Below are positions 25,463 through 35,088 of a stretch of 64,000 bases of DNA, one piece after another. This DNA comes from G965276765 sp965276825 (GTDB lineage: Bacteria > Actinomycetota > Acidimicrobiia > Acidimicrobiales > Palsa-688): contig OZ255630.1 of NCBI GenBank assembly GCA_965276825.1, forward strand, positions 2,542,001 to 2,606,000, read 5' to 3'. Position numbers and translations under genes: made by a program. The number at the start of each line of letters is the position of its first letter. Position 1 is the first letter of the stretch. The notes below the pieces were generated by a model. It was not told the DNA's origin. It searched no databases and saw only the letters and a program-made list of their open reading frames with translations.

Positions 25463-26239
25463 CTACCGGCACACGAATGCGCCGACGTCCCCTTCGACGA
25501 CGAAGGCGCCTTCGCGCTCGATGACCTCTGACGCTCGCTGCCGGACACCGTCGATGACCTGGCCCCACGACGCGGGCAGTTCGTCGCCCCAGAGATCTCT
25601 GACACTCGCGACATCGCCGGCGACCACTTCCGGGTCGGAGACCACCGCCCGCCCGGGGTGATCCGGGCGGACGCAGCGGACGTCGTCGAAGGCCGCGGAC
25701 AATTGGCTGGCCCCGTTCTCGAGGGAGAACATCTCGCCGAGGCGGTCGGTCCATCTCCATCCCGGCAGCAAGGTCTGTGCCGCCGCATCGACAAGCTCTC
25801 TCAGCGACGCCAGGTGGCCAGCTCCGTTGGCAACCGCCGCACACGTGCCGCCAGTGACCAGCACCCGGCGCAGCTCGTGCGCCGCTGCCTCCCGGTCGGC
25901 AACGTGGTAGAGCATGTGCGGAGCGAGCACGGCGTCGAACGCAGCAGCCGGGAACGGCAACCGGACGGCGTCGGCGACGAGGCCGACGGCCATTGTCGCA
26001 GTCCGCAGCATCCCGATCGACAGGTCGCAGCCGACCACCTCGACGCCGAGTGAGCTCATCGCCGCGAGGTACCGACCGTTCCCGCAGCCAACGTCGAGCG
26101 TCCGCATGCCCGGCGCAACGCCAGCCAGCTCCAGGGTCCATCCGACCACGTCGAACGCCGGCTCCTGACGCTCCCACAGCCGCTGACGGGCGTGCAGGTT
26201 CCGGTCGGTCGAGTACTGGCCATGCGGAGTGGCTGTCAT
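25463..26239 (-). CDS. Class I SAM-dependent methyltransferase
   Basis: Methyltransferase of unknown substrate. The SAM-binding motif I is RTLDVGCGNGRYLAAMSSLG, followed by VEVVGCDLSIGMLR and AFDAVLAPHMLYHVADREAA (motif IV-like), as in small-molecule (type 11) methyltransferases. About 258 aa from MTATPHGQYSTDRNLHARQR at 26239. The frame remains open up to 26410 but that extra N-terminus runs into the end of the IS110 element and is not conserved-looking; the insertion may have removed the original upstream region. Confidence 0.82.
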   Translation of the reverse strand: MTATPHGQYSTDRNLHARQRLWERQEPAFDVVGWTLELAGVAPGMRTLDVGCGNGRYLAAMSSLGVEVVGCDLSIGMLRTATMAVGLVADAVRLPFPAAAFDAVLAPHMLYHVADREAAAHELRRVLVTGGTCAAVANGAGHLASLRELVDAAAQTLLPGWRWTDRLGEMFSLENGASQLSAAFDDVRCVRPDHPGRAVVSDPEVVAGDVASVRDLWGDELPASWGQVIDGVRQRASEVIEREGAFVVEGDVGAFVCR

Positions 26240-26406
26240 CTCCGATGTTGCGACGCGGGAGTGACCACCGCTGCCGTCCTCCAGGCTCGTGACCGTGCAA
26301 CCTTTGGACTCGTCGTGACGCAAGAGCGGACGCTGTCGCCAAGCTCCGTCGGGGGGCCTACTCGCAGCAGGCGGCTCAGTGAGCACCGGGCGAGTCCTCT
26401 TTGTTG

Positions 26407-27615
26407 TCAAGAGGCTGCTGGGGATTTCTTCGGGCGTTCAGTAGGGGTGGTCGTGGTACGGGTCCGGGCTTGGCGTCGTAGGGTCGTTGCCGGTCCGGGA
26501 GTGGCTGGTCCGAAGAGTCGGTGTTCGGGGTGCGAGCCGGCCGCGCTGGATTCTGTGACGTTCCCCGGTTGCCCTCCCGGACCCTTGCCGACCCCGAGGC
26601 GGGCGTCTTCGAGCAGCTGGCCGAACACGGCGTCGCTGACCCGTCGCTTCAGGGCGCGCAGGGCTTCTTTCCCGGTTTTACCCTCGGCGATCTTGCGCTC
26701 GTAGTAGGCCCTCCCTGAGCTGTGGGTGTGAGCGACCTGGGTGACGGCGGCCATGTGGATGGCGTGGTTGACCCGCCGGTTGCCTCGTCTCGAGAGCCGG
26801 AAGACTTTCTTCGGCCCGGACGACACCTCGATAGGTGCGGTGCCGTTGTAAGAGGCGAAGTGGGCCTTGTTCGGGATGTGGCCGGCGTCGGCGACCTCCC
26901 CGATGATCGTCGCGGCCACGACCGGGCCGACCCCGTAGACTTGGGTGAGCGTCGTCTTTGACGCTTTGACCGTGACGGCCAGGCGTGCTTTGGCGGTGCG
27001 GATCTGCTCGTCGATGCGGACCAGGTCGGCCAGGAACTCGCAGGCGAGCTCGTAGCGGGCCGTCGCCACCGCACCAACTGGCTCGAAGGCGTCGAGGAGA
27101 CGGGTTGCGGCCGCGGCACGGATCTGGCCCTTGACGCCGCCGGGGATCAGCTCGCACAGCACGGCGTGGAGACGGCAAACGACCTGGGTGCGCGCCCCGG
27201 ACAGGTCACGCTGCCGTTTCGCCCACACCTTCATCACCGCAGCGTGATCCTCCGCGGTCACCGCCCGCACGTTGGGCGAGCGCAGAGCGGCGACTGCGAC
27301 CGAGCGGGCGTCGTTGGGGTCGTTCTTGTTGCTCGACCCGTTCGCCAGCAACCGGACCCGGGAGGCCAGCTTCGGCTGCACGTCCACGACCCGCTGGCCT
27401 GCGGCCACGAGCTGCTGCGCCAACAAGTAGCCGAGGCCGCCTGCGCCCTCCACCGCCCAGGTCCGCTCCGGCCACTGCTGCGCCCACGCCAGCAACCGGA
27501 TCGTCTGGTCGACGCCGGCCCGGACCTTTAGTTGGCCGAGCGGGGTCTCCGCCGGGTCGATCGCCGCCGCCGTATGCGATGCCTTGTGCGGGTCGATCCC
27601 GATGATCACAGCCAT
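26407..27615 (-). CDS. IS110 family transposase (DEDD recombinase)
   Basis: RNA-guided recombinase of the IS110 family. The N-terminal RuvC-like DEDD domain shows VIIGIDPHKASHTAAAIDPA, TWAVEGAGGLGYLL and SNKNDPNDARSVA. The C-terminal Transposase_20 domain has QVYGVGPVVAATIIGEVADA and the serine-bearing segment RLSRRGNRRVNHAIHMAAVT. At 402 aa it is full length and intact, with a basic Thr/Pro-rich C-terminal tail. A structured noncoding leader precedes it, as in the IS110 (rather than IS1111) subgroup. Confidence 0.95.
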   Translation of the reverse strand: MAVIIGIDPHKASHTAAAIDPAETPLGQLKVRAGVDQTIRLLAWAQQWPERTWAVEGAGGLGYLLAQQLVAAGQRVVDVQPKLASRVRLLANGSSNKNDPNDARSVAVAALRSPNVRAVTAEDHAAVMKVWAKRQRDLSGARTQVVCRLHAVLCELIPGGVKGQIRAAAATRLLDAFEPVGAVATARYELACEFLADLVRIDEQIRTAKARLAVTVKASKTTLTQVYGVGPVVAATIIGEVADAGHIPNKAHFASYNGTAPIEVSSGPKKVFRLSRRGNRRVNHAIHMAAVTQVAHTHSSGRAYYERKIAEGKTGKEALRALKRRVSDAVFGQLLEDARLGVGKGPGGQPGNVTESSAAGSHPEHRLFGPATPGPATTLRRQARTRTTTTPTERPKKSPAAS

Positions 27616-27648
27616 CAGTTCCCTCCTCGTCTCGAGTCGATGTCGGGA

Positions 27649-27817
27649 CCGTGGTGGGCACGTCTGATTTCAGGTCTTGGCGGTCGCGCCTCTTTTCAGC
27701 CACACCACGGCAACCCGACGGGACTGACACCTCGTTCGGAAGCCAGACCTCACGGCCGGCAGACGGTTCGTGAGCCAGCCCGTCGGGTCCCCGAGACGCT
27801 ACGGCCACGCCGCAACG
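27649..27817 (-). ncRNA. Predicted bridge RNA of the IS110 element
   Basis: The noncoding leader read on the minus strand folds by eye into three successive stem-loops. The 5' hairpin pairs CGTTGCGGC (27817-27809) with GCCGTAGCG (27805-27797), including two G-U pairs. Stem 1 pairs ACCCGACGGG (27788-27779) with CCCGTCGGGT (27722-27713) around a 56-base loop. Stem 2 pairs CCGTGGTG (27710-27703) with CACCACGG (27656-27649) around a 46-base loop. A 5' hairpin followed by two large internal loops, about 170 nt in all, matches the architecture known for IS110 bridge RNAs: loop 1 would read the target and loop 2 the donor. Transcription is not shown. Confidence 0.7.
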
Positions 27818-28035
27818 CCCCGCACTGATCATCAATCAGACGGTTGGAAGCGCCTTGGCGGGCGCGAGAAACGCCGGCACATCCGACTCGATCCTCAGGT
27901 GCTGGGCGGTGACCCAGCGGTGAGCGTCGTCAAGCCCGGCTCGGCACTTTGTCGAGTCTGTTCTCCCTGTCCGTCGCCGACTGAACCGCACTGGGATCCG
28001 CGGAGACTTCATACCTTGGAAGTGAGGATGGAGTT

Positions 28036-28365
28036 ATGGGTTCAGGCAAGCCGCAGCGTCGGTACTCGAAGGAGCAGAAGGATCAGGCGGTGCGTCTTGT
28101 CCGTCAGGTCCGGGCCGAGACCGGCCTGGTGCACGGGGCGGTGCAGAGGGTTGCGGAGCAGCTCGGCTACGGCGTGGAGTCGGTGCGCTCGTGGGTCAAG
28201 CAGGCCGACGTCGACAGCGGCGTGTCTCCGGGGGTGACCACGACCGAGGCGAAGAGGATCCGGGACCTCGAGCAGGAGAACCGGGAGCTTCGCCGGTCCA
28301 ACGACATCTTGAAGGCAGCGTCGATTTTCTTCGCGACCGAGCTCGACGGTCGACCGAAGAGGTAG
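28036..28365 (+). CDS. IS3 family transposase OrfA (helix-turn-helix)
   Basis: DNA-binding subunit of the IS3 transposase, 109 aa. It has a helix-turn-helix of the Tnp_1 type (RRYSKEQKDQAVRLVRQVRA, then VAEQLGYGVESVRSWVKQAD) and a C-terminal coiled coil with the leucine-zipper-like KRIRDLEQENRELRRSNDIL. The coiled coil continues across the overlap where translation can shift into orfB. Confidence 0.93.
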   Translation: MGSGKPQRRYSKEQKDQAVRLVRQVRAETGLVHGAVQRVAEQLGYGVESVRSWVKQADVDSGVSPGVTTTEAKRIRDLEQENRELRRSNDILKAASIFFATELDGRPKR

Positions 28366-29258
28366 TCGTTTTCATCGACGCCCACCGGGACTGTCGGACC
28401 GGTGGGCGTCGATGGGGGGTCGAGCCCATCTGCACTGTCCTGCAGGTGGCCCCCTCCACCTATTACTCGGCCAAGGCCAGGCCGCCGTCGGCCCGCTCGG
28501 TCGATGACGCCGTGGTCGGCGCCCAGCTGTCGGAGCTGTGGAAAGCGAACTACAGCGTCTACGGCGTCCGGAAGCTGTGGAAGGCCGCCCAGCGGGCCGG
28601 GATCGACATCGGCCGGGACCGCACCAGTCGGCTCATGGCTCTCAACGGTCTGGCCGGTGTGCGCCGGGGCAAGAAGGTCTTGACGACCCGCCCCGATCCT
28701 GCGGCGACAAGGGCACCGGACCTGGTGCGCCGAGATTTCACCGCCCCCGCTCCCAACCGGTTGTGGGTGACCGACCTCACCTACGTGCCCACTTGGGCCG
28801 GCGTCGCCTACTGCTGCTTCATCGTCGACGTGTTCTCCCGCATGATCGTCGGCTGGCGTGTCGCTGCGAACATGCGCACCGACATGGTCCTCGACGCGGT
28901 GGAGATGGCCCGCTGGAGTCGAGGCGCCCGCATCGAAGGCCTCGTCTTCCACTCCGACGCCGGGTCGCAATTTACGAGCATCCGCTACACCGAACGCCTC
29001 GACGACATCGGCGCTCTCCCATCGATCGGCACCGTCGCTGACAGTTATGACAACGCCCTCGCCGAGTCCGTCAACGCCCTGTTCAAAACCGAGCTGATCC
29101 GTCGGCAAGGACCGTGGCGGGCCGTCGACGACGTCGAGCTGGCCACCCTCGGCTGGGTCCACTGGTTCAACACCACCCGACTCCACGGCGAGCTCGGCGA
29201 CAGACCACCCGCCGAGTTCGAAACCAACCACTACGCTGCGCTCGCCCTCGTCACCTGA
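28323..29258 (+). CDS. IS3 family transposase OrfB (DDE integrase domain)
   Basis: Catalytic part of the transposase with an rve integrase core. The DDE triad is visible in LWVTDLTYVPTWAGVA (D), VFHSDAGSQFTS (D) and NALAESVNALFKTELI (E), preceded by an HTH_21-type segment (YGVRKLWKAAQRAGIDIGRD). orfB is in the -1 frame relative to orfA. Protein-like sequence begins near 28323 (VDFLRDRARRSTEEVV), with no good start codon, and a run of four T at 28325-28328 could be the slippage site. It is therefore probably made only as an OrfAB fusion. The frame is formally open from 28191. Confidence 0.9.
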   Translation, partial: DFLRDRARRSTEEVVVFIDAHRDCRTGGRRWGVEPICTVLQVAPSTYYSAKARPPSARSVDDAVVGAQLSELWKANYSVYGVRKLWKAAQRAGIDIGRDRTSRLMALNGLAGVRRGKKVLTTRPDPAATRAPDLVRRDFTAPAPNRLWVTDLTYVPTWAGVAYCCFIVDVFSRMIVGWRVAANMRTDMVLDAVEMARWSRGARIEGLVFHSDAGSQFTSIRYTERLDDIGALPSIGTVADSYDNALAESVNALFKTELIRRQGPWRAVDDVELATLGWVHWFNTTRLHGELGDRPPAEFETNHYAALALVT

Positions 29259-29303
29259 CGGGAGGCCAAACCACAGAGTCTCCAACGAACCCAGTGCGGT
29301 TCA

Positions 29304-29701
29304 GACCAAGGGCACAGGCTCCAGCGGCGGCAGTCCTCGGGAGCGTGACCGCATCGGCAGTGGGGCCACCCAGATCGAGTCATCGTGGCCAACGCGCCAC
29401 GGTTGGACCCGGCTCGAGCCAAGCCGCCGCGCCTAGGCGGCCGCGCGGAGCGTCGCCGCAGGCGGCGGGTGTTGCCGGCTTTCTTCCGCCACCGAGATGG
29501 TGAAAAGACCGGATCCCTGGTCATCGTCGAAGTGCCGAACCAACCAAGGGCCCGGGGCGATGCCGCCGACGCTCGCGGTCTGTCACCCGAAGCTCGGAGT
29601 CCTTGACCTGATCCGCGAACAGAACGGCCCCCGACAGCTCGCGCCTGGGCGCGTAACGGCGACTCGGTGCGGCGCCGGTCTGGCTCATGGGCAGTGGCGC
29701 G
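29304..29701. repeat. Intergenic region with 93-bp dispersed repeat, copy 2 (29538-29631)
   Basis: No gene recognised between the IS3 right end and the next CDS. Bases 29538-29631 are the second copy of the repeat at 23628-23720, with the best-matching block at 29591-29625. A hairpin GCCGCC (29422-29427) / GGCGGC (29435-29440) lies between. Both repeat copies are in the same orientation about 5.9 kb apart. Confidence 0.65.
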
Positions 29702-30625
29702 TCAACGCTCTGTGGGGCATGCGTTGTCCTGCCCGCGGTCGGCTCGGATGGCTGCGAACGGGAGCGACGCCAGGTCGGCGGTGACATAGTCGAGCATCCG
29801 AGCGGGAAAGACGGCCTGCGCCTCCGAGGGAAGCCGCCGACCGATCTCTGCGAGGAGCGCAGCGAGATTTCTCGCAGCGGTGGCGATGGACGTGAGGCCG
29901 AGACTGGCGATGGTCGAGGCCATCGCCACCGGGACGCGATCGGCGGCGAAGTCGAGAGCGCTGGTGATCCCGTACTGCGCGTCGGGGACGCCGAGGGTGA
30001 CAGCAACGAGCTTCCAGAGCTCATCCCGAGCAGCATTCAACCGCCCAAACGCTTCCCAGACCGACTCGCGGCGCAAGTACTTCCCTACGTCGACGAGCGC
30101 GCAGCATGCGAGGAACGCCCACTCCCGCTGCGTCGCCGAGGTCACCGACGGCAGCCTGTCAGCCACGTTCACTCGGCCGTCCGGGTCGTAGAGCACCACC
30201 GTCTGGGCGGAGAGGGATGACGCCGCCGCCGGCACGACGACGAGGTCGATCTGGGTCCGGTCCTCGAACTGGACGAAGAGGCGCTCGTGGTCGACGGCAA
30301 CTCCTGGGAGCCGGTGGATGAGGCTCTCCACCGGGTCGGCCAGCCCCACGACGGCCTGACGAACCCGATCGGCAGCGGTCGCCGGCTCGTCGCCCTCGAC
30401 ACCCATAGCAAGGTCGAGGTCGGAGAGGTGATCGGCGGCGGCTCGTGCCAGCGAACAGCCGATGACCAGCCAGCTCAGAGCGGCGTCGCGCTCGCAGACC
30501 TCCAAGAGTCCGTCGAGTAGCCGCCCCTGGGCACTCAGGTCGTCCGGAAGCTCTTCGATCCATCTACGTCCGGCGTGCTCTGCCACGATGCCGAGGGTAC
30601 GCACCACGGGCACAGAGCGACCCAT
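29702..30625 (-). CDS. Nucleotidyltransferase-like protein
   Basis: A 307-aa protein with a polymerase-beta-like nucleotidyltransferase signature: WLVIGCSLARAAADHLSDLD has the G-S...DLD arrangement, and a third Asp sits in FEDRTQIDLVVVPA, as in aminoglycoside adenylyltransferase-type folds. The C-terminal half is helical (REWAFLACCALVDVGKYLRR, EAFGRLNAARDELWKLVAV), like the helical domain of those enzymes. The substrate cannot be inferred. It faces the IS3 element and lies downstream of rpsJ on the same strand, separated by about 390 bases. Confidence 0.6.
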   Translation of the reverse strand: MGRSVPVVRTLGIVAEHAGRRWIEELPDDLSAQGRLLDGLLEVCERDAALSWLVIGCSLARAAADHLSDLDLAMGVEGDEPATAADRVRQAVVGLADPVESLIHRLPGVAVDHERLFVQFEDRTQIDLVVVPAAASSLSAQTVVLYDPDGRVNVADRLPSVTSATQREWAFLACCALVDVGKYLRRESVWEAFGRLNAARDELWKLVAVTLGVPDAQYGITSALDFAADRVPVAMASTIASLGLTSIATAARNLAALLAEIGRRLPSEAQAVFPARMLDYVTADLASLPFAAIRADRGQDNACPTER

Positions 30626-30839
30626 CTGCGGACAGGGACATCGTTCGTGGAGTCGTAGACCGCCCCGACGGATCGGGTGCCACTCTGCGCCGAGGCAGAA
30701 CCCGAATTTCGCATGGCTGATCAGGAATGGGAGCGTGGCGGATCGCGAGCACGGAGGGATCGGTCGTGGCGCGTGAACGCTTCTACGTGGAGCTGGCGCA
30801 GGCTACGTGCGGCACGCGCCGATCAACCGCTCGAACGCC

Positions 30840-31001
30840 TCATGGGGTCAGCCACCGGACCGGCCCGAAGCCCTGCACGTTGCCCCACAACCGGGGAATC
30901 GGCCGCAGCCGCTTGTACCGGCTGGCCAGCAGCTCCACCAGCGCTGGATCGGCGTCGCCGTGACGCACACACCAGGGCAGGAACGAGGAGCCTCTGCGCA
31001 C
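30840..31001 (-). CDS. Possible small ORF just downstream of rpsJ
   Basis: In the same frame as rpsJ and 15 bases after its stop, a 53-codon ORF runs from GTG at 31001 to TGA at 30842-30840. It reads MRRGSSFLPWCVRHGDADPA, then LVELLASRYKRLRPIPRLWG and ends GFGPVRWLTP, more protein-like than its surroundings. There is no clear ribosome site, and it could be the 3' remnant of a larger lost gene at the edge of the inserted island. A short hairpin (31000-31005 / 31012-31017) sits at the rpsJ stop. The rest of 30626-31016 is empty. Confidence 0.35.
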   Translation of the reverse strand: MRRGSSFLPWCVRHGDADPALVELLASRYKRLRPIPRLWGNVQGFGPVRWLTP

Positions 31002-31016
31002 GCTGAGTGAACAGCG

Positions 31017-31340
31017 TTAAGTGGTCTGTATCTTGATCTCGATATCGACGCCGGCGGGCAGCTCGATGCGCTGGAGCGAGTCGACGGTCTTGGGGGTGTG
31101 CTCCACGATGTCGAGGAGCCGCTTGTGAACCCGCATCTCGAAGTGCTCCCGGCTGTCCTTGTACTTGTGGGGGCTGCGGATGACCGTGTAGCGGTTCTTC
31201 TCCGTCGGCAGGGGCACCGGGCCCCGGACCTTGGCCTGGGTGCGCAGCACGGTCTCGACGATCTTCTTGGTCGACTGGTCGAGGATCTCGTGGTCGTAGG
31301 CCTTGAGGCGGATGCGGATCCGCTGCTTGCTGTCAGCCAC
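31017..31340 (-). CDS. rpsJ: 30S ribosomal protein S10
   Basis: Head protein of the 30S and partner of NusB in transcription antitermination. 107 aa, with RIRIRLKAYDHEILDQSTKK, VRGPVPLPTEKNRYTVIRSP and the tail IELPAGVDIEIKIQTT. It normally leads into rplC; here it is the last ribosomal gene before a 12.5-kb island. The stop sits in a 6-bp hairpin, which may act as a weak terminator. Confidence 0.98.
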   Translation of the reverse strand: MADSKQRIRIRLKAYDHEILDQSTKKIVETVLRTQAKVRGPVPLPTEKNRYTVIRSPHKYKDSREHFEMRVHKRLLDIVEHTPKTVDSLQRIELPAGVDIEIKIQTT

Positions 31341-31460
31341 GGGTGGGCTCGGGGGCGATGCGCATGATGGTCTCCGGGGTGGGAATGCTGCGGGTTGTCA
31401 AGGAACGGGAACGGCAGGCGAACGCCCGGGCCCCGGTGCGGGACCCGGGCGGCGCCGGGA

Positions 31461-32651
<1,191 letters not shown>

Positions 32652-32800
32652 GAAAGGAACTCGCTCCTGGAGTGCCGGCCCCGGTGGCCGGATTGACGCG
32701 GTCGGTAAGGATACAGCCTCGGGCCCACCGGTCACCCGGCTTTGCCCGTTGGGGACCGGAGCCTGACCAGGGAGGCCGTTCTCCGGAGGGACTTCGGGGG

Positions 32801-34909
32801 TTACTCGCCCCGGACCCGGGCCACGATCTCGGTGGCGACCGAGACCGGGACCTCCTGGTAGGAGTCGAACTGCATGGTGTAGGTGGCACGCCCCTGGGTG
32901 CGCGAGCGCAGGTCCGTAGAGTATCCGAACATCTCGGCCAGGGGGACCTGGGCCCTGACCACCTGGGCGGTGCCCACCTGCTCCATGCCCTCGACGCGGC
33001 CACGCCGCGACGACAGGTTGCCGATCACGTCGCCCATGTAGTCGTCGGGGGTGCGGACCTCTACGGCCATGACCGGCTCGAGGAGGACCGGGTCGGCGGT
33101 GCGGGCGCCCTTCTTGAAGCAGATCGAGCCGGCGATCTTGAACGCCATCTCCGAGGAGTCGACGTCGTGGTACGAGCCGTAGGTCAGGGTGGCCCGCACG
33201 TCCACGGTCGGGTACCCGGCCAGCACGCCCGACTGCATGGCGTCCTGGATGCCGGCGTCGACCGAGGGGATGTACTCCTTGGGGATGATGCCGCCGCTGA
33301 TCTTGTCGACGAACTCGTAGCCGCCGCCGGGGCCGGTCGGCTCCAGGGTCAGCACCACGTGGCCGTACTGACCCTTGCCGCCGGTCTGGCGGATGTAGCG
33401 CTCCTCGACCTTCTCGACGGTCCTGCGGATCGTCTCCCGGTAGGCCACCTGGGGCTTGCCGACGTTGGCGTCCACCCGGAACTCGCGCAGCATGCGGTCC
33501 ACCAGCACCTCGAGGTGGAGCTCGCCCATCCCCCCGATGATGGTCTGGTTGGTCTCCTCGTCGGTGTGGACCTGGAAGGTCGGGTCCTCCTCGGAGAGCG
33601 ACTGGAGGGCCTTGGACAGCTTGTCCTGGTCGTCCTTGGTCTTCGGCTCGACGGCCACGTGGATGACCGGCTCGGGGAAGTCGAGCGACTCGAGGACGAT
33701 CGGGGCGTTGGGGTCACAGAGGGTGTCACCGGTGGTGGTCTGCTTCATGCCGATGAGGGCCACGATGTCGCCGGCGAAGGCCGTCTCGCGGTCCTCCGTG
33801 TGGTTGGCGTGCATCTGGAGGATGCGCCCGGCCCGCTCCTTGCGGTCCTTGGTCGAGTTGAGGACGGCGTCGCCCTTGCTGACCTTGCCGGAGTACACCC
33901 GCAGGTAGGTGAGCTTCCCGCCGGAGCGGGGATCGGTCATGATCTTGAACGCCAGCCCCGAGAACGGCTCGCTGTCGTCGGGTCTGCGCTCGAGCTCCTC
34001 GATGCCCTTCTTGTCGAGGCCCTTGGTCGGGGGGATGTCGACCGGCGAGGGGAGGAAGTCGACGACCGCGTCGAGCATGGGCTGGACGCCCTTGTTCTTG
34101 AACGCCGAGCCGCACAGGACCGGGACGACCTCACCGGCGATGGTGGCGGTGCGCAGCGCCCTGCGCAGGTCGTCGGCGGTGATCTCCTCGTCGCCGAGGT
34201 ACTTCTCGGTCAGCACGTCGTCGAAGTTGGACAGCGTGTCGATCAGCTCGTGGCGGTAGGCGTCGGCCTGCTCGACGAGCTCGGCGGGGATGTCGACCAC
34301 GTCGAACTTCTCGCCCTTGTCCTCCATGGTGGCGTCCCAGATGATGGCCTTGTGGTTGACCAGGTCGACCACGCCACGGAAGCCGCCCTCGGCGCCGATG
34401 GGCAGCTGCAGCACGGCCACGGTGGCGTCGAGGCGGTCCTTGATCATGTCGACGCAGCGGTAGAAGTCGGCACCGGTGCGGTCCATCTTGTTGACGAAGC
34501 ACATGCGCGGCACGTGGTAGCGGTCGGCCTGGCGCCACACCGTCTCGGTCTGGGGCTCGACGCCGGCGACCGCGTCGAACACCGCGATGGCCCCGTCGAG
34601 CACCCGCAGCGAGCGCTCGACCTCGACGGTGAAGTCGACGTGGCCGGGCGTGTCGATGATGTTGATCTGGGTGCCCTTCCACTCACAGGTGGTGGCCGCG
34701 GAGGTGATGGTGATGCCCCGCTCCTGCTCCTGGGGCATCCAGTCCATGGTGGCGGCGCCCTCGTGGACCTCGCCGATCTTGTAGTTGACGCCGGTGTAGA
34801 AGAGGATCCGCTCGGTGGTGGTCGTCTTGCCCGCGTCGATGTGGGCCATGATCCCGATGTTGCGGACATGGTCGAGGGGCTTGTTTCGCTTCGCTGTGGC
34901 TTCTGCCAT
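32801..34909 (-). CDS. fusA: Elongation factor G
   Basis: Ribosomal translocase GTPase. 702 aa: G1 GIMAHIDAGKTTTTERIL, G3 IIDTPGHVDFTVEVERS, G4 CFVNKMDRTGADF, then domains II-V including PIVLESLDFPEPVIHVAVEP and the C-terminal SLAEMFGYSTDLRSRTQGRA-like segment. The start at 34909 (MAEATAKRNKPLDHVRN) is taken from homology; upstream in-frame sequence runs into the rpsG gap. Confidence 0.98.
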   Translation of the reverse strand: MAEATAKRNKPLDHVRNIGIMAHIDAGKTTTTERILFYTGVNYKIGEVHEGAATMDWMPQEQERGITITSAATTCEWKGTQINIIDTPGHVDFTVEVERSLRVLDGAIAVFDAVAGVEPQTETVWRQADRYHVPRMCFVNKMDRTGADFYRCVDMIKDRLDATVAVLQLPIGAEGGFRGVVDLVNHKAIIWDATMEDKGEKFDVVDIPAELVEQADAYRHELIDTLSNFDDVLTEKYLGDEEITADDLRRALRTATIAGEVVPVLCGSAFKNKGVQPMLDAVVDFLPSPVDIPPTKGLDKKGIEELERRPDDSEPFSGLAFKIMTDPRSGGKLTYLRVYSGKVSKGDAVLNSTKDRKERAGRILQMHANHTEDRETAFAGDIVALIGMKQTTTGDTLCDPNAPIVLESLDFPEPVIHVAVEPKTKDDQDKLSKALQSLSEEDPTFQVHTDEETNQTIIGGMGELHLEVLVDRMLREFRVDANVGKPQVAYRETIRRTVEKVEERYIRQTGGKGQYGHVVLTLEPTGPGGGYEFVDKISGGIIPKEYIPSVDAGIQDAMQSGVLAGYPTVDVRATLTYGSYHDVDSSEMAFKIAGSICFKKGARTADPVLLEPVMAVEVRTPDDYMGDVIGNLSSRRGRVEGMEQVGTAQVVRAQVPLAEMFGYSTDLRSRTQGRATYTMQFDSYQEVPVSVATEIVARVRGE

Positions 34910-35088
34910 CGCTCTTGGCCTTCTCTTGCTGGAGGGTTCGGGGGGGAAAGGGGTGCCGGGTGGCCGGGGCCCCTTCCTCGGGCGACGGCCTGGGTGGTGG
35001 TGCGGTCCCGGCTCAGAACCAAGCCGGAACGCGAAACGCACCGCCCGGCCGGTGGTCGACGGGGCGGTGCGGCGGCGTCAACCCGATG

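Larger units (their letters stand above)
26393..27839 (-). mobile_element. IS110-family insertion sequence (boundaries inferred from bridge-RNA guides)
   Basis: IS110 elements have no terminal inverted repeats, so ends were inferred. A CT core at the left end (27839-27838, minus-strand AACCGT-CT-GATT) is supported by two guide-like matches in the noncoding leader: AACCGTCTG in loop 1 (27768-27760) and the complementary AATCAGACG in loop 2 (27669-27661). A second CT core is proposed at 26394-26393, just past the transposase stop (AAAGAGGA-CT-CGCC), where loop 2 also carries AAAGAGG. That gives an element of about 1.45 kb with a 12-base right end. The left end is better supported than the right. 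Confidence 0.6.
27982..29303 (+). mobile_element. Intact IS3-family insertion sequence
   Basis: A 1322-bp element bounded by imperfect 27-bp terminal inverted repeats at 27982-28008 and 29277-29303, both reading TGAACCGCACTGGG inward and ending GGAGACT. It is flanked by a 3-bp direct repeat GAC (27979-27981 and 29304-29306), the expected target duplication. It carries overlapping orfA and orfB with a -1 frame relation. The intact ends, duplication and ORFs imply a fairly recent insertion. Confidence 0.93.

Noticed and set aside
28167..29285. Minus-strand ORF of 372 codons across the IS3 element
   Set aside because: Antisense to the DDE transposase, whose catalytic residues and inverted repeats establish the coding strand.
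31000..31017. Strong rho-independent terminator after rpsJ
   Set aside because: Only a 6-bp stem without a U-tract and partly inside the stop codon; at best a weak pause.
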